Assembly (NCBI RefSeq): GCF_003591175.1
Contig: NZ_QYYG01000008.1
Location: 124,001 to 188,000, forward strand
Source of the DNA: Serratia inhibens
GTDB taxonomy: Bacteria > Pseudomonadota > Gammaproteobacteria > Enterobacterales > Enterobacteriaceae
Direction: 5' to 3'
DNA length: 64,000 nucleotides
This document shows positions 45,403 through 55,218 of this stretch, one piece after another. Numbering within the stretch: the first letter of the stretch is position 1; the number at the start of each line of letters is the position of its first letter. A program made the translations under genes and the position numbers. The notes below the pieces were generated by a model. It was not told where the DNA came from. It saw only the letters and a list, made by a program, of their open reading frames with translations, and did not search any database.

Positions 45403-46226
45403 GTTTCCACGCCGGCAACCACGCCGACGTGCTCAAGCACACCGTTCAGAGCCTGATCATTGAATCGCTGAAAGAAAAAGACAAACCTTTCCTGTACCTG
45501 GATACCCACTCCGGCGCAGGGCGCTATCAGCTGAGCGGTGAGCACGCCGAACGCACCGGGGAATACCTGGAAGGCATCGGCCTGCTGTGGCAACGTGACG
45601 ATCTGCCGGAAGAGCTGGCGGCTTACATGAGCGTGATACGCAACTTTAACCGCACCGACAGGCTGCGTTACTACCCTGGCTCCCCACTGATTGCCCGTCA
45701 GTTGCTGCGCCCGCAGGATAAAATCCACCTGACCGAGCTGCACCCGAGCGATTTCCCGCTGCTGCGCAGCGAGTTCCAGAAAGACGAACGCGCCAAGGTG
45801 CAACGTGCCGACGGTTACCAGCAGTTGAAATCCCAGTTGCCGCCGCTGTCGCGCCGCGGGTTGATCCTGATGGACCCACCGTACGAGATGAAAACCGATT
45901 ATCAGGACGTGATCAAAGGCTTGCAGGAAGGCTATAAACGCTTTGCCACCGGCACTTACGCGCTGTGGTATCCGGTGGTGATGCGCCAGCAGATCAAACG
46001 CATGCTCAAAGAGCTGGAAGCCACCGGCATCCGCAATATTTTGCAGATCGAACTGGCGGTAAGGCCCGACAGCGATCAGCGCGGTATGACCGCCTCCGGT
46101 ATGATCGTGATTAACCCGCCGTGGAAGCTGGAACAGCAGATGAAGAACGTGTTGCCGTGGCTGCACAAAACGCTGGTGCCGTCGGGCAATGGCCACCAGT
46201 TGGTGAACTGGGTGGTGCCGGAATAA
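45384..46226 (+). CDS. rlmJ: 23S rRNA (adenine2030-N6)-methyltransferase RlmJ
   Basis: This 280-residue protein, the length of E. coli RlmJ, starts MLSYRHSFHAGNHADVLKH. SAM-binding and catalytic motifs are YLDTHSGAGRY near the N-terminus and LILMDPPYEMK (DPPY) for base methylation. It methylates A2030 of 23S rRNA. Its start lies in the right copy of the 110-bp repeat. gor follows, as in E. coli. Confidence 0.95.
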   Translation: MLSYRHSFHAGNHADVLKHTVQSLIIESLKEKDKPFLYLDTHSGAGRYQLSGEHAERTGEYLEGIGLLWQRDDLPEELAAYMSVIRNFNRTDRLRYYPGSPLIARQLLRPQDKIHLTELHPSDFPLLRSEFQKDERAKVQRADGYQQLKSQLPPLSRRGLILMDPPYEMKTDYQDVIKGLQEGYKRFATGTYALWYPVVMRQQIKRMLKELEATGIRNILQIELAVRPDSDQRGMTASGMIVINPPWKLEQQMKNVLPWLHKTLVPSGNGHQLVNWVVPE

Positions 46227-46254
46227 GCCCCCCGGGCGCGGTACGCCGCGCCTT

Positions 46255-46381
46255 TATACCCTATAGCTTTCAAGTTGCAGCTAGGCGGCCAACTCGCTCA
46301 TCCCCAGGCGCTTACTTAAGTAAGTAACTGGGGTGAGCGAGTGCAGATAACAACGCTGCAACTTGAAAGATGACGGGTATA
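46255..46381. repeat. ERIC element (127 bp)
   Basis: Full-length ERIC with inverted ends TATACCCTATAGCTTTCAAG and CTTGAAAGATGACGGGTATA and the core CCCCAGGCGCTTACTTAAGT followed by AAGTAACTGGGGTGAGCGAG, which differs from the standard ERIC2 primer sequence by about one base. It lies between rlmJ and gor. Confidence 0.93.
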
Positions 46382-46480
46382 CCCCACCTATCGCAACCAT
46401 CGACGCAACCTTTGCGACAAACCCGTATCAGGCGTTAAACTCTTACCCTCTTCGATTCACACAATTCATGGAAATCCCAG

Positions 46481-47833
46481 ATGACCAAACATTACGATTA
46501 TCTAGCAATTGGCGGCGGCAGCGGCGGCATCGCATCGATCAACCGGGCAGCCATGTATGGCCAGAAATGCGCACTGATTGAAGCCAAGGAACTGGGCGGC
46601 ACCTGCGTAAACGTGGGTTGTGTACCGAAAAAAGTCATGTGGCACGCGGCGCAGATCGCCGAGGCCATCCACCTGTACGGCCCGGATTACGGCTTCGATA
46701 CCACCGTCAACGCCTTTGACTGGAAGAAACTGGTCGCCAACCGCACCGCTTATATCGACCGTATCCATAATTCCTACGACAACGTGCTGGGCAAAAACAA
46801 AGTCGACGTGATTAAAGGTTTCGCGCGCTTTATCGACGCCCACACGGTGGAAGTGAACGGCGAGAAGATCACCGCCGACCATATCCTGATCGCCACCGGC
46901 GGCCGCCCGAGCCACCCTGATATTCCAGGCGCCGAATACGGTATCGATTCAGACGGCTTCTTCGAGCTGGATGCGATGCCAAAACGCGTTGCGGTGGTCG
47001 GCGCGGGCTATATCGCGGTGGAGATCGCCGGCGTGATGAACGCACTGGGGGCCGAAACCCACCTGTTCGTGCGTAAACACGCACCGCTGCGCACCTTCGA
47101 TCCGATGATTGTCGAAACCCTGGTGGAAGTGATGAACACCGAAGGGCCAAGCCTGCACACCGAATCCGTGCCGAAAGCCATCGTCAAGAACGCCGACGGC
47201 AGCCTGACGCTGCAACTGGAAAACGGCAAGGAATTCACCGTCGACAGCCTGGTGTGGGCGATTGGCCGCGAACCGGCGACCGATAACCTGAACCTGAGCG
47301 TTACCGGGGTGAAAACCAACGAAAATGGTTATATCGACGTCGATAAATACCAGAACACCAGCGTAAAAGGCATTTACGCGGTGGGCGACAACACCGGCGC
47401 GGTTGAACTGACCCCGGTCGCGGTCGCCGCCGGCCGCCGCCTGTCCGAACGCCTGTTCAACAACAAGCCGGAAGAGCACCTGGATTACAGCAACATCGCC
47501 ACCGTGGTGTTCAGCCACCCGCCGATCGGCACTATCGGGCTGACCGAGCCGGAAGCTATCGAGAAATTCGGCGCCGACAGCGTGAAAGTGTATAAGTCTT
47601 CCTTCACCGCCATGTACAGCGCCGTGACGCAGCACCGCCAACCGTGCCGCATGAAGCTGGTGTGCGTGGGTAAAGAAGAGAAGATTGTCGGCCTGCACGG
47701 CATCGGCCTGGGTATGGACGAGATCCTGCAAGGCTTCGCCGTCGCCATCAAGATGGGCGCTACCAAGAAAGACTTCGACAATACCGTGGCGATCCACCCG
47801 ACCGCAGCGGAAGAGTTCGTTACCATGCGTTGA
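46481..47833 (+). CDS. gor: Glutathione-disulfide reductase
   Basis: This 450-residue protein has the usual Gor length and starts [23 protein letters not shown]. The redox-active disulfide is in [18 protein letters not shown]. The NADPH-binding motif is [17 protein letters not shown] with [10 protein letters not shown]. The C-terminal catalytic His-Glu pair is in [14 protein letters not shown]. It is a cytoplasmic flavoenzyme that keeps glutathione reduced. An efficient terminator follows. Confidence 0.97.
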   Translation: MTKHYDYLAIGGGSGGIASINRAAMYGQKCALIEAKELGGTCVNVGCVPKKVMWHAAQIAEAIHLYGPDYGFDTTVNAFDWKKLVANRTAYIDRIHNSYDNVLGKNKVDVIKGFARFIDAHTVEVNGEKITADHILIATGGRPSHPDIPGAEYGIDSDGFFELDAMPKRVAVVGAGYIAVEIAGVMNALGAETHLFVRKHAPLRTFDPMIVETLVEVMNTEGPSLHTESVPKAIVKNADGSLTLQLENGKEFTVDSLVWAIGREPATDNLNLSVTGVKTNENGYIDVDKYQNTSVKGIYAVGDNTGAVELTPVAVAAGRRLSERLFNNKPEEHLDYSNIATVVFSHPPIGTIGLTEPEAIEKFGADSVKVYKSSFTAMYSAVTQHRQPCRMKLVCVGKEEKIVGLHGIGLGMDEILQGFAVAIKMGATKKDFDNTVAIHPTAAEEFVTMR

Positions 47834-47874
47834 TTTGCCTGCCCGGCGTGCAATGTCGCTGGGCAAAGGGCAAC

Positions 47875-47912
47875 AAAAAGGTCAGGTGCCTCAGGGCCCT
47901 GACCTTTTTTAT
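47875..47912 (+). terminator. Terminator after gor
   Basis: AAAAAGGTCAGG / CCTGACCTTTTTT stem with a short loop and built-in T run. Confidence 0.85.
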
Positions 47913-48361
47913 ATTTGGCGATTATCAAAATCCCCCCTCTGTATTGATTTGCGGGTACTCCCAATGGTGACTCAGGTGCGGACGCAGAGACATCCTCTCT
48001 CGCTTAACAGCGTGCTTATGACCTTGGGGAAATTAAAAATAGTGTCTGAAATGGCAATATCACTAAATAACCTGTAAACAATCATACTTCAACTGTATAT
48101 ACGTCATTAATATCAAATTATAAATACATGCTTTATATATCCCATCAAATAAAAACCGCCCCACTGACCGTTTGACAGCATAAAAATCTGCACCCGATCT
48201 CTTTTCCGGCCATAACCCCCTTTGTTTCTAACTTTTTAACTTACTATTTTTAACCGAATGGCTTACTGATATTTTGTATAGGCCATTATTGCACCCCAGT
48301 TCAACACAGCGGAATGATTACGTTTTTAGCAATCACAATTAAAAAATAAGCACCCTGCCCT
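47913..48361. promoter_or_regulatory. AT-rich region upstream of the two-partner secretion operon
   Basis: Strongly AT-rich from about 48030, with no gene. It marks the right edge of the conserved backbone and presumably contains the tpsBA promoter. Confidence 0.4.
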
Positions 48362-50017
48362 ATGAAAAGAACTTATTTAGCCTTGGCGATAATTTTACTA
48401 TCGCACGAATCCCTCTCGGCCATCCCTAATGCCGGCCAGGTTATGCGCGATATTGAACATGAGCGCCCAACCTTGCCGGCCCCGGCAGAGTTAACCCCTA
48501 AATTAAAAAGCACTCATGGGGAAAATATAAACCACGGGGATAATAACGTACCTAAAATACTCGTTCATGGATTTTACATTGAAGGCAATAGCGTTTTAAA
48601 AACATCAGACTTGCTTAATAAGCTGAAAATTTTTAACGGCAGAAAGCTCTCGCTGCGAGATCTCCAGGATGCCGCTCAGGTTATCACGCGCTATTACCAG
48701 GAGAAGGGTTACGTCTTGGCCAAGGCTTATTTACCCAAACAAGATGTCACTGAGGGGTGGATCCGTATCCGCATTGTCGAAGGGCACTTTGGCAAACTGC
48801 ACCTGAATAACCGCACGCGCGTTAGCGCAAACCTGCTGCAAAACGCTTTCGCCGGGATAAAAAGCGGCGAGGTGATCTCGGATGCCGCGCTTGAGCGCGG
48901 GTTATTGCTGTTAAGCGACATTCCCGGCATTGAGGTTAACAACACCTTGCGCCCCGGCGGCCAACCCGGAACGGCTGACTTGCTGGTGGACGCCGCTCCG
49001 GCCCCCTTATTCAATGGATCTCTAACGGCCGACAACTTCGGCGATCGTTATACCGGGGAATATCGGCTCGGGGGCAATATCTCTCTGAATAACCCGCTTG
49101 GCCTCGGTGACCAGGCAAGCTTGCGCCTGTTGGGCAGTAATAAGCATCAACAATATTACCGTGCAGCCTACGACCTTCCGGTGAATGCCGGCCCGGTTCG
49201 CGTTGGCGCCGCCTATTCGCGGATGAGCTATCGCCTGGGGGAAGATTTTGCCGTGCTTGACGCCCATGGGCGAGCAGAGATTACCAGTGTATATGCTTCC
49301 TACCCGGTCATTCGCGCGCGCCTGTTTAACCTGTCGGTGCAACTGCAGTATGAAGACAAGACGCTGCGCGACGATATCGACCTGTTTGAAAAGCGCAGTA
49401 AGAAAAATGTCGGTTTAACCACCTTAGCCCTGAACCTCAATAATCAGGATCGCTGGTTCGGTGGCGGGCAAAGCGCGCTGTCTATCAGCTATGGGTTAGG
49501 AAGATTAAATATCGGCGATGAGCAGGATCGCCTCTGGGATGAATACAGCGCCAAGACGTTGGGGCGCTTTAGCAAAGTCAATATTAATGCGCTGCGTCTG
49601 CAAAACCTCGGGGATCGTTTCCAGTGGATGACGCAAATCAATGCGCAATGGGCATCAAGCAATTTGGACTCCTCGGAAAAATTCAGCCTGGGCGGCCCTT
49701 ATGGCGTCCGGGCTTATGACGCCGGCAGCGGCAACGGCGATGAAGGCATCCAGCTCAGCACAGAGCTTCGCTACGCCGTAATGCCCGGCTGGCAATTGAG
49801 CACCTTTTTCGATCAGGGTGCAGTCCGGATCAATAAACACCCTTGGTCAGCCGAGAATAACACCGCCCGCCTGACATCCGTCGGAGCCGGTATCACGTGG
49901 TTTGGCCGCCAACAGCAAATCAACCTCACCACGGCATGGCCAATCGCACAAGAAAACACGGCCGCCCCCCCCACGCATACACCCAGAGTTTGGCTCCAGA
50001 CATCCTGGAATTTTTGA
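48362..50017 (+). CDS. TpsB-type outer-membrane transporter of two-partner secretion (ShlB/FhaC/HecB family)
   Basis: This 551-residue protein has a signal peptide (about 1-20, MKRTYLALAIILLSHESLSA). A POTRA_2-type region lies at about 60-140 (VHGFYIEGNSVLKTSDLLNKL, DAAQVITRYYQEKGYVLAKAYLP). A ShlB-type beta-barrel follows to the end, with FSLGGPYGVRAYD (the conserved L6 loop motif is VRGY/VRAY in the family) and a final Phe (LQTSWNF). It exports the TpsA protein encoded 61 bp downstream. Confidence 0.92.
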   Translation: MKRTYLALAIILLSHESLSAIPNAGQVMRDIEHERPTLPAPAELTPKLKSTHGENINHGDNNVPKILVHGFYIEGNSVLKTSDLLNKLKIFNGRKLSLRDLQDAAQVITRYYQEKGYVLAKAYLPKQDVTEGWIRIRIVEGHFGKLHLNNRTRVSANLLQNAFAGIKSGEVISDAALERGLLLLSDIPGIEVNNTLRPGGQPGTADLLVDAAPAPLFNGSLTADNFGDRYTGEYRLGGNISLNNPLGLGDQASLRLLGSNKHQQYYRAAYDLPVNAGPVRVGAAYSRMSYRLGEDFAVLDAHGRAEITSVYASYPVIRARLFNLSVQLQYEDKTLRDDIDLFEKRSKKNVGLTTLALNLNNQDRWFGGGQSALSISYGLGRLNIGDEQDRLWDEYSAKTLGRFSKVNINALRLQNLGDRFQWMTQINAQWASSNLDSSEKFSLGGPYGVRAYDAGSGNGDEGIQLSTELRYAVMPGWQLSTFFDQGAVRINKHPWSAENNTARLTSVGAGITWFGRQQQINLTTAWPIAQENTAAPPTHTPRVWLQTSWNF

Positions 50018-50078
50018 TTGTCTGGACTGAAACCCGCACTGCTCGGGAAGCAGCGCTTTATTAAACAAGGAAATAATA

Positions 50079-53000
50079 ATGAATAAAATCTACGCATTGG
50101 TATGGAACCCCGCACAAGAGTGCTGGAACGTGGTCAGCGAAAACAGCAGCCGCCGCGGCAAACGCAGCAGCAAGCGCCGGCTGGCGGTGGCGCTGTCGCT
50201 GCTGGGCCTGGCGGCGTTGGAGCCTGCCTATGCCCTGCCGACCGGGCAGAATATCGTTGCCGGCCAGGGCTCTGTCTCTACTAACGGCCAGCAGATGACC
50301 ATCAATCAGCAAAGCGACAAGCTGATCACGCAGTGGGACGGTTTCAGCGTCGGCGCCAATGAAGGCGTGAAGTTCAACCAGCCGGGCAGCAACTCGGTGG
50401 CGCTGAACCGTGTCGTGGGTGTTAATGGCAGCGATATCCAGGGGAAAATCGACGCCAACGGCAAAGTGTTCCTGGTGAACCCGAACGGCGTGGTGTTCGG
50501 CAAGAACGCCCAGGTGAACGTCGGTGGGTTGGTGGCCTCGACGCGTGACATCAGCAACGACGATTTCCTGGCGGGGAAAAACCGCTTCGTCGGCCAATCC
50601 CAGGCGGAAGTGCGTAACGAGGGTACCCTGACCGCCGCCCAGTCAGGCAGCGTGGCGCTGCTGGGCGCCCGCGTCGACAACCAGGGCATTATTCAGGCGA
50701 AGATGGGTAGCATCGCGCTGGGTGCCGGCGATGACATCACGCTGAACTTCGACGGCGACAAGCTGCTGAACCTGCAGGTAGACGGCGCGGCGGTGAATGC
50801 GCTGGTGCAAAACGGCGGCTTGCTGAAAGCCGACGGCGGCCAGGTGCTGATGACCGCCAAAGCGGCCAGCAATGTGCTGCAGAACGTGGTGAACAACCAG
50901 GGTAACATTGAAGCCACCACGCTGAACAACCAGGCCGGGCGCATCCTGTTGGATGGCGGCAATAACGGCATAGTGAATGTTGACGGGCGCATGGACGCCA
51001 GTGCGGCGGCGGGCAACGGTGGCCTGATCGAAACCCGCGGCGCGACGGTGAAGGTACAAAACGCGGCGCAAATTACCACGCGTGCGGCTAAGGGCGTTAC
51101 CGGAAACTGGAAACTCAGTACCGCCAATGTTGACGTCACCTCAACGCCGTCTTCCAATAACGGTAACGGCATTAGCTCGGGCGGATCCATCAACTCCGGC
51201 GGTTCAATTAACGGCGGTGTTGTCATTGGCTCTTCAGTGGGTTCCGGTGGTTCCATCAACTCCGGCGGCTCCATCAATGGCGGCATCGTCATTGGCTCTT
51301 CGGTAGGCGCGGGCGGTTCAATCAATGGCGGCACCGTCATTGGCTCTTCAGTGGGACCGGGCGGATCCATCAATTCCGGCGGTACCATTAATGGCAACGT
51401 TATTATCAATTCTTCGGTTGCATCCGGTGGAACCATTAACGGCGGCATAGTCATTAACAACTCGCCTTTCTCATCTTCCGTTTCAGGGACAGTGGAAGGT
51501 GCAACCCTCGCCAATAACCTGGCTAACACCAATATCGAGCTGGCAAGCACCCAAGGATCGCTTTCCGTGTCTGATGCCGTTACCTGGAATAGCGGTAACG
51601 CATTAACGCTGAAGGCTGAGAATTCATCGATCAATATCAATAAAGCCTTAACCGCTACCGGCGACAACGCCAGGGTCGTGATCGACACCAAGCAAAATAT
51701 CAACCTGAACGACAACATCACGCTGAGCGGCGCAAAGAGTGGCTTAACCTTGAACTCTGGCACAGGTTATACCCTCGCAGACAAGGCAGCCGTTACCCTT
51801 TCGGGCAAAAATGCAGCCTTCAACGCCAATGGCAATGCTTATCAGGTGATCCAAACCGCGGAGCTGCTGCAAAACGTTAACCGCGATCTGAAAGGCCGCT
51901 ATGTACTGGGGAATAAAATCGCCGGGAATGGCAACTTTGCGCCGATCGGTAAAGACAGCGCATTCAGCGGCACCTTAGATGGCCTTGGGAATACCGTCAG
52001 TGGTTTAACCATCACTCACGCCGGGCCTAATGTGGGGTTATTTGGCGTTTCAACGGGCAGCATCAGCAATATGAAGCTGACTTCCCTTACGGTTAACAGT
52101 ACCGGCAGCGGTGCCAAAGTGGGTTCTCTGGTCGGCCTGAACCAGGGCAGCATTACCAATATTCAAGCCAACGACATCAAGGTAAATAATGGTTCGCAGG
52201 TGGGCGGCCTGGTGGGCGTTAACGATAACGGCACAATATCTGGCGCAAAGGTTTCAGGCACCATCGCCGGTAATGGCAACACTCTGGCCATCGGCGGCCT
52301 GGTCGGCAGCAACCTTGGGCTAGAAGCTAAAGTCATTAATAGTCTGGCTGATGCCACTGTTAAGGGGACAATGCATGACAGCGCCAATGTGGGCGGCGTG
52401 GGCGGTTTAGCCGGCGTTAACGACGGCGGCGTGATTGCCAACTCGACCAGCCGAGGCACCGTCGCCACCTCCGGGGCTAACCTGAGCGTGGGCGGCCTGG
52501 TAGGTTATAGCAACGGCAGCATCGTCAACGCCGTCTCTGAAAGCCAGGTTACAGGCAATAAAGGGAGCTATGTCGGCGGATTGGTGGGGCTTAACCTGAG
52601 CGATATTATCAATTCCAACGCCCGCGGAGATGTCAACAGCACCGGGGCAAGCGCGGCCGGCGGATTGGTCGGGTGGAATTTAAGCGGTAAGGTGCTGAAT
52701 GCCTGGTCAGGCGGCAAGGTAACGGATATCGGCGGCCGTGCTATTGGCGGGCTGGTTGGGCAGAACAGTTTTGGCGCCCTGACGAACGTCCAATCCAAAG
52801 GCACCACTACCGGCGGGGATAATAGCCAGGTTGGCGGCATTGTGGGGACCAACGACGGCGGTACCATTATGAATGCAAGCGCCTATGCTCAGGTTACCGG
52901 CGCAAACAAAGCGAGCGTTGGTGGCCTGGTGGGCCATAACGCCAGTGGGACGCTCACCAATGCTTATGCCTATGGGAATGTTGCTGCAGGTGCCACCGGC

Positions 53001-53909
53001 AATGTTGGCGGGTTAGTCGGCCATAACGCCAATGGGACGCTGAACAATACTTATGCCTATGGGGCGGTTTCAGCAGGCAAAGCCGGCAATGTTGGCGGAC
53101 TGGTCGGCGTTAATGATACCGGCGTGATTATGAACTCGCGGGCAACCGGTAAAGTCGTGGCTACCGGCAGCACAACCAGCGGTGGTTTGGTGGGGCATAA
53201 CATCGCGGGGAGATTAACCAATGTTTCCGCGGCAGGTATGGTCAGCGATCTGTACGGCACCCATAACGGCGGGCTGGTTGGCAATAACGACCAAGGCACC
53301 ATTGAAAACTCCAATTCAACCGGAAGCGTGACCGCCGGGGCAAACGGCCGCGTTGGTGGGCTGGCAGGCGCCAATAATGGCGGTGTGATCCGCAATTCCT
53401 ATGCCAATGGCTACGTTTCTGCGGGCGATAACAGCTACACAGGTGGCCTGGTTGGGTTTAACAATGGAGAAATCGTCTCCGCCAGTAGCAGAGCGAACGT
53501 TAGCGCAGGCGCAAATAGCCTGGTGGGCGGGCTGGTTGGGCTCAGCGATAACACCCCACAAGGCAAAATCACGTCATCCTGGGCAAACGGCAACGTCAGA
53601 GGGGGCAATAGCAGCCGTGTCGGTGGCCTGGTAGGCCAAAATAATGGCACCATCGCCTCTTCCTCTGCCTATGGCGCTGTCAGTGGCGGTACCAATGCCT
53701 TCCTCGGCGGTTTGGTGGGGTTGAATACCTGGAAAATCCTGCAGTCCTCTGCCAGCGGCAGAATTGACAGGCTCGCAAGCAATGCCGGCCAGGTTTACGG
53801 CGGTTTCGTGGGATACAACTACGGCCATCTGCAAAATAACTGGGTGTACGGCGCTGCTGCGCAAATTCAATCGATAGGTGTTAACCATAAACCGGGAGTA
53901 GAAGAGTAA
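50079..53909 (+). CDS. TpsA-type exoprotein: ESPR, haemagglutinin-activity domain, Ser/Gly repeats, GLUG repeats
   Basis: This 1276-residue protein has an N-terminal ESPR (MNKIYALVWNPAQECWNVVSE) and a long signal peptide ending near EPAYA. The TPS secretion domain (about 50-310) has VFLVNPNGVVFGKNAQVNVGG. A low-complexity Ser/Gly/Ile linker lies at about 366-465. The C-terminal part (about 620-1265) is made of many GLUG-type repeats (GGLVG.N.G.I.N..A.G.V). After the ESPR I see no cysteine, so no HMW1-like disulfide anchor; it may be released or held otherwise. It is probably an adhesin or biofilm protein exported by the upstream TpsB. No toxin domain is present at the end. Confidence 0.9.
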   Translation: MNKIYALVWNPAQECWNVVSENSSRRGKRSSKRRLAVALSLLGLAALEPAYALPTGQNIVAGQGSVSTNGQQMTINQQSDKLITQWDGFSVGANEGVKFNQPGSNSVALNRVVGVNGSDIQGKIDANGKVFLVNPNGVVFGKNAQVNVGGLVASTRDISNDDFLAGKNRFVGQSQAEVRNEGTLTAAQSGSVALLGARVDNQGIIQAKMGSIALGAGDDITLNFDGDKLLNLQVDGAAVNALVQNGGLLKADGGQVLMTAKAASNVLQNVVNNQGNIEATTLNNQAGRILLDGGNNGIVNVDGRMDASAAAGNGGLIETRGATVKVQNAAQITTRAAKGVTGNWKLSTANVDVTSTPSSNNGNGISSGGSINSGGSINGGVVIGSSVGSGGSINSGGSINGGIVIGSSVGAGGSINGGTVIGSSVGPGGSINSGGTINGNVIINSSVASGGTINGGIVINNSPFSSSVSGTVEGATLANNLANTNIELASTQGSLSVSDAVTWNSGNALTLKAENSSININKALTATGDNARVVIDTKQNINLNDNITLSGAKSGLTLNSGTGYTLADKAAVTLSGKNAAFNANGNAYQVIQTAELLQNVNRDLKGRYVLGNKIAGNGNFAPIGKDSAFSGTLDGLGNTVSGLTITHAGPNVGLFGVSTGSISNMKLTSLTVNSTGSGAKVGSLVGLNQGSITNIQANDIKVNNGSQVGGLVGVNDNGTISGAKVSGTIAGNGNTLAIGGLVGSNLGLEAKVINSLADATVKGTMHDSANVGGVGGLAGVNDGGVIANSTSRGTVATSGANLSVGGLVGYSNGSIVNAVSESQVTGNKGSYVGGLVGLNLSDIINSNARGDVNSTGASAAGGLVGWNLSGKVLNAWSGGKVTDIGGRAIGGLVGQNSFGALTNVQSKGTTTGGDNSQVGGIVGTNDGGTIMNASAYAQVTGANKASVGGLVGHNASGTLTNAYAYGNVAAGATGNVGGLVGHNANGTLNNTYAYGAVSAGKAGNVGGLVGVNDTGVIMNSRATGKVVATGSTTSGGLVGHNIAGRLTNVSAAGMVSDLYGTHNGGLVGNNDQGTIENSNSTGSVTAGANGRVGGLAGANNGGVIRNSYANGYVSAGDNSYTGGLVGFNNGEIVSASSRANVSAGANSLVGGLVGLSDNTPQGKITSSWANGNVRGGNSSRVGGLVGQNNGTIASSSAYGAVSGGTNAFLGGLVGLNTWKILQSSASGRIDRLASNAGQVYGGFVGYNYGHLQNNWVYGAAAQIQSIGVNHKPGVEE
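51177..51470 (+). repeat. Imperfect tandem repeats in tpsA encoding Ser/Gly/Ile-rich units
   Basis: About four to five imperfect units of 51-66 bp encode GGSINSGGSINGGVVIGSSV and variants (GGSINGGTVIGSSVGP, GGTINGNVIINSSVAS). They sit between the secretion domain and the repeat region and keep frame, so unit number could vary between strains. Confidence 0.8.
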
Positions 53910-53914
53910 CAGCA

Positions 53915-53947
53915 ACCCGGCAGGCAACACGCCTGCCGGTTTTTTTA
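53915..53947 (+). terminator. Terminator after tpsA
   Basis: ACCCGGCAGGC / GCCTGCCGGT stem followed by seven T. Confidence 0.88.
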
Positions 53948-54601
53948 CCTTGGGTTACCCATAAAAATCAGCCTGTACGAACATCCCCCTTCTACAAAAA
54001 CACAAGGTATGTGTTCTCGCTGCCAATAAAGACGAGATATACCCCGTTATTGATGACTAACGCTGACGCTATACCCAGTGTTAACCCACAACATTCTGTA
54101 GCAGCACCAGACGAAAATACCTATCAGCGATACGTTGTCTATGCCCCAGCGGCCGGCAATGGCATCTATAGACAATCAAGCAATCACTATGGGTTGCTAC
54201 AAAACATTAATTACAGTCTTTATAGCCAGATTCAAAAGAGAGGGGTAAAGGGAGAAAAGAACAAAGGGGGGAGAATAAATACATCGACACTCTTAACCGT
54301 AATGCGATTGATGTGCAGTTAACAATAAAAAACAAAATAAGATGATGGGCATTCAATATACCAGGGGCATAGCAGCCCCCTAAAAAACATACTGCACTAT
54401 CTATAAAATCTAAGCGTTATCGCAACCCACGCCTGGGGGATATGCCCAGCGAGCGCTTCTTATTAACCCTCATAAAATTCCTTTCCTTCATAATTTTATA
54501 GTGTTTCCAAAATGAAAAAATACTTAACCCGGTTAAAAAGATGAGCAAAAAAATAAACATAAAAATCCATTTATATATAATGTATATCTAACTGAAGAAC
54601 T
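53948..54601. other. Intergenic region between tpsA and LuxR-type gene (convergent)
   Basis: AT-rich for most of its length. A plus-strand open frame (about 54050-54322) lacks a ribosome site and family resemblance, so I do not call it a gene. Nothing else is seen. Confidence 0.4.
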
Positions 54602-55189
54602 TCATATTCTCAGAAGCCAACTGTACAGTTCACTCCTGCGCATAAAGTTTAACTTCTGCATTACTGACCGCTTGTGCGAATGAACGGTTTTCACACTCAG
54701 ATGCATAAATTTTGCGGTTTGCGTTTGGTTAAGCCCCAACCGAAGATAAGAGATGACCTCGGTCTCCCTGCTGCTGAGTTGTCTTCCCAGACAAAACTGA
54801 CAAGGTTGAGGCATCATGTTGACGTATGTCTTTCTCCACAGTTTCTCATCGAGCAGGTGAAAGAGTGTCTTAATGCTGGCCTGGCTGTCTAAAACACCCA
54901 CTTCCCGGGCGCAAGCATTCTTGCGCCGCGCTTGAGTGTGTTTTTTTTTCCGCACTGAGATATACAACGGACGGAAACCCACCTCAGGCTGTGCCGTATC
55001 ACAATAGGCGACATTCTCAGGTTCAGTCAGAGAATTTAAAACCAGATCAACTGAGTTGCCGTTATTTACCCCCTCCTGAAATTCAACATTCGTCCCCCGT
55101 AAAGAGAAATACTCCAACAAAGCAAACTTTAGCCCCTCTACGAAAAATCTATTGGTATCCATGATTGCTATTCTTATTTTTCTTTCCAT
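54602..55189 (-). CDS. LuxR-family regulator with C-x2-C before the HTH (locus 2)
   Basis: This 195-residue protein starts MERKIRIAIMDTNRFFVEGL, with a GGGAGAGAT-like site upstream. The N-terminal half is receiver-like but lacks the phosphoacceptor cluster. The C-terminal GerE-type HTH (about 133-195) reads LSSRETEVISYLRLGLNQTQTAKFMHLSVKTVHSHKRSVMQKL. CQFC lies directly before the HTH, as CRQC does in the locus 1 protein. The gene lies 29 bp after the ligase gene, so probably in the same transcript. Likely a local regulator of fimbriation and the ligase; targets unknown. Confidence 0.82.
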   Translation of the reverse strand: MERKIRIAIMDTNRFFVEGLKFALLEYFSLRGTNVEFQEGVNNGNSVDLVLNSLTEPENVAYCDTAQPEVGFRPLYISVRKKKHTQARRKNACAREVGVLDSQASIKTLFHLLDEKLWRKTYVNMMPQPCQFCLGRQLSSRETEVISYLRLGLNQTQTAKFMHLSVKTVHSHKRSVMQKLNFMRRSELYSWLLRI

Positions 55190-55218
55190 TATCTCTCCCG
55201 TTAAATACTTACTCCTGT

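Noticed and set aside
54050-54322. Open frame of about 90 codons after tpsA on the plus strand
   Set aside because: No ribosome site before the ATG, no family resemblance, and the composition changes along it; probably chance in AT-rich DNA.
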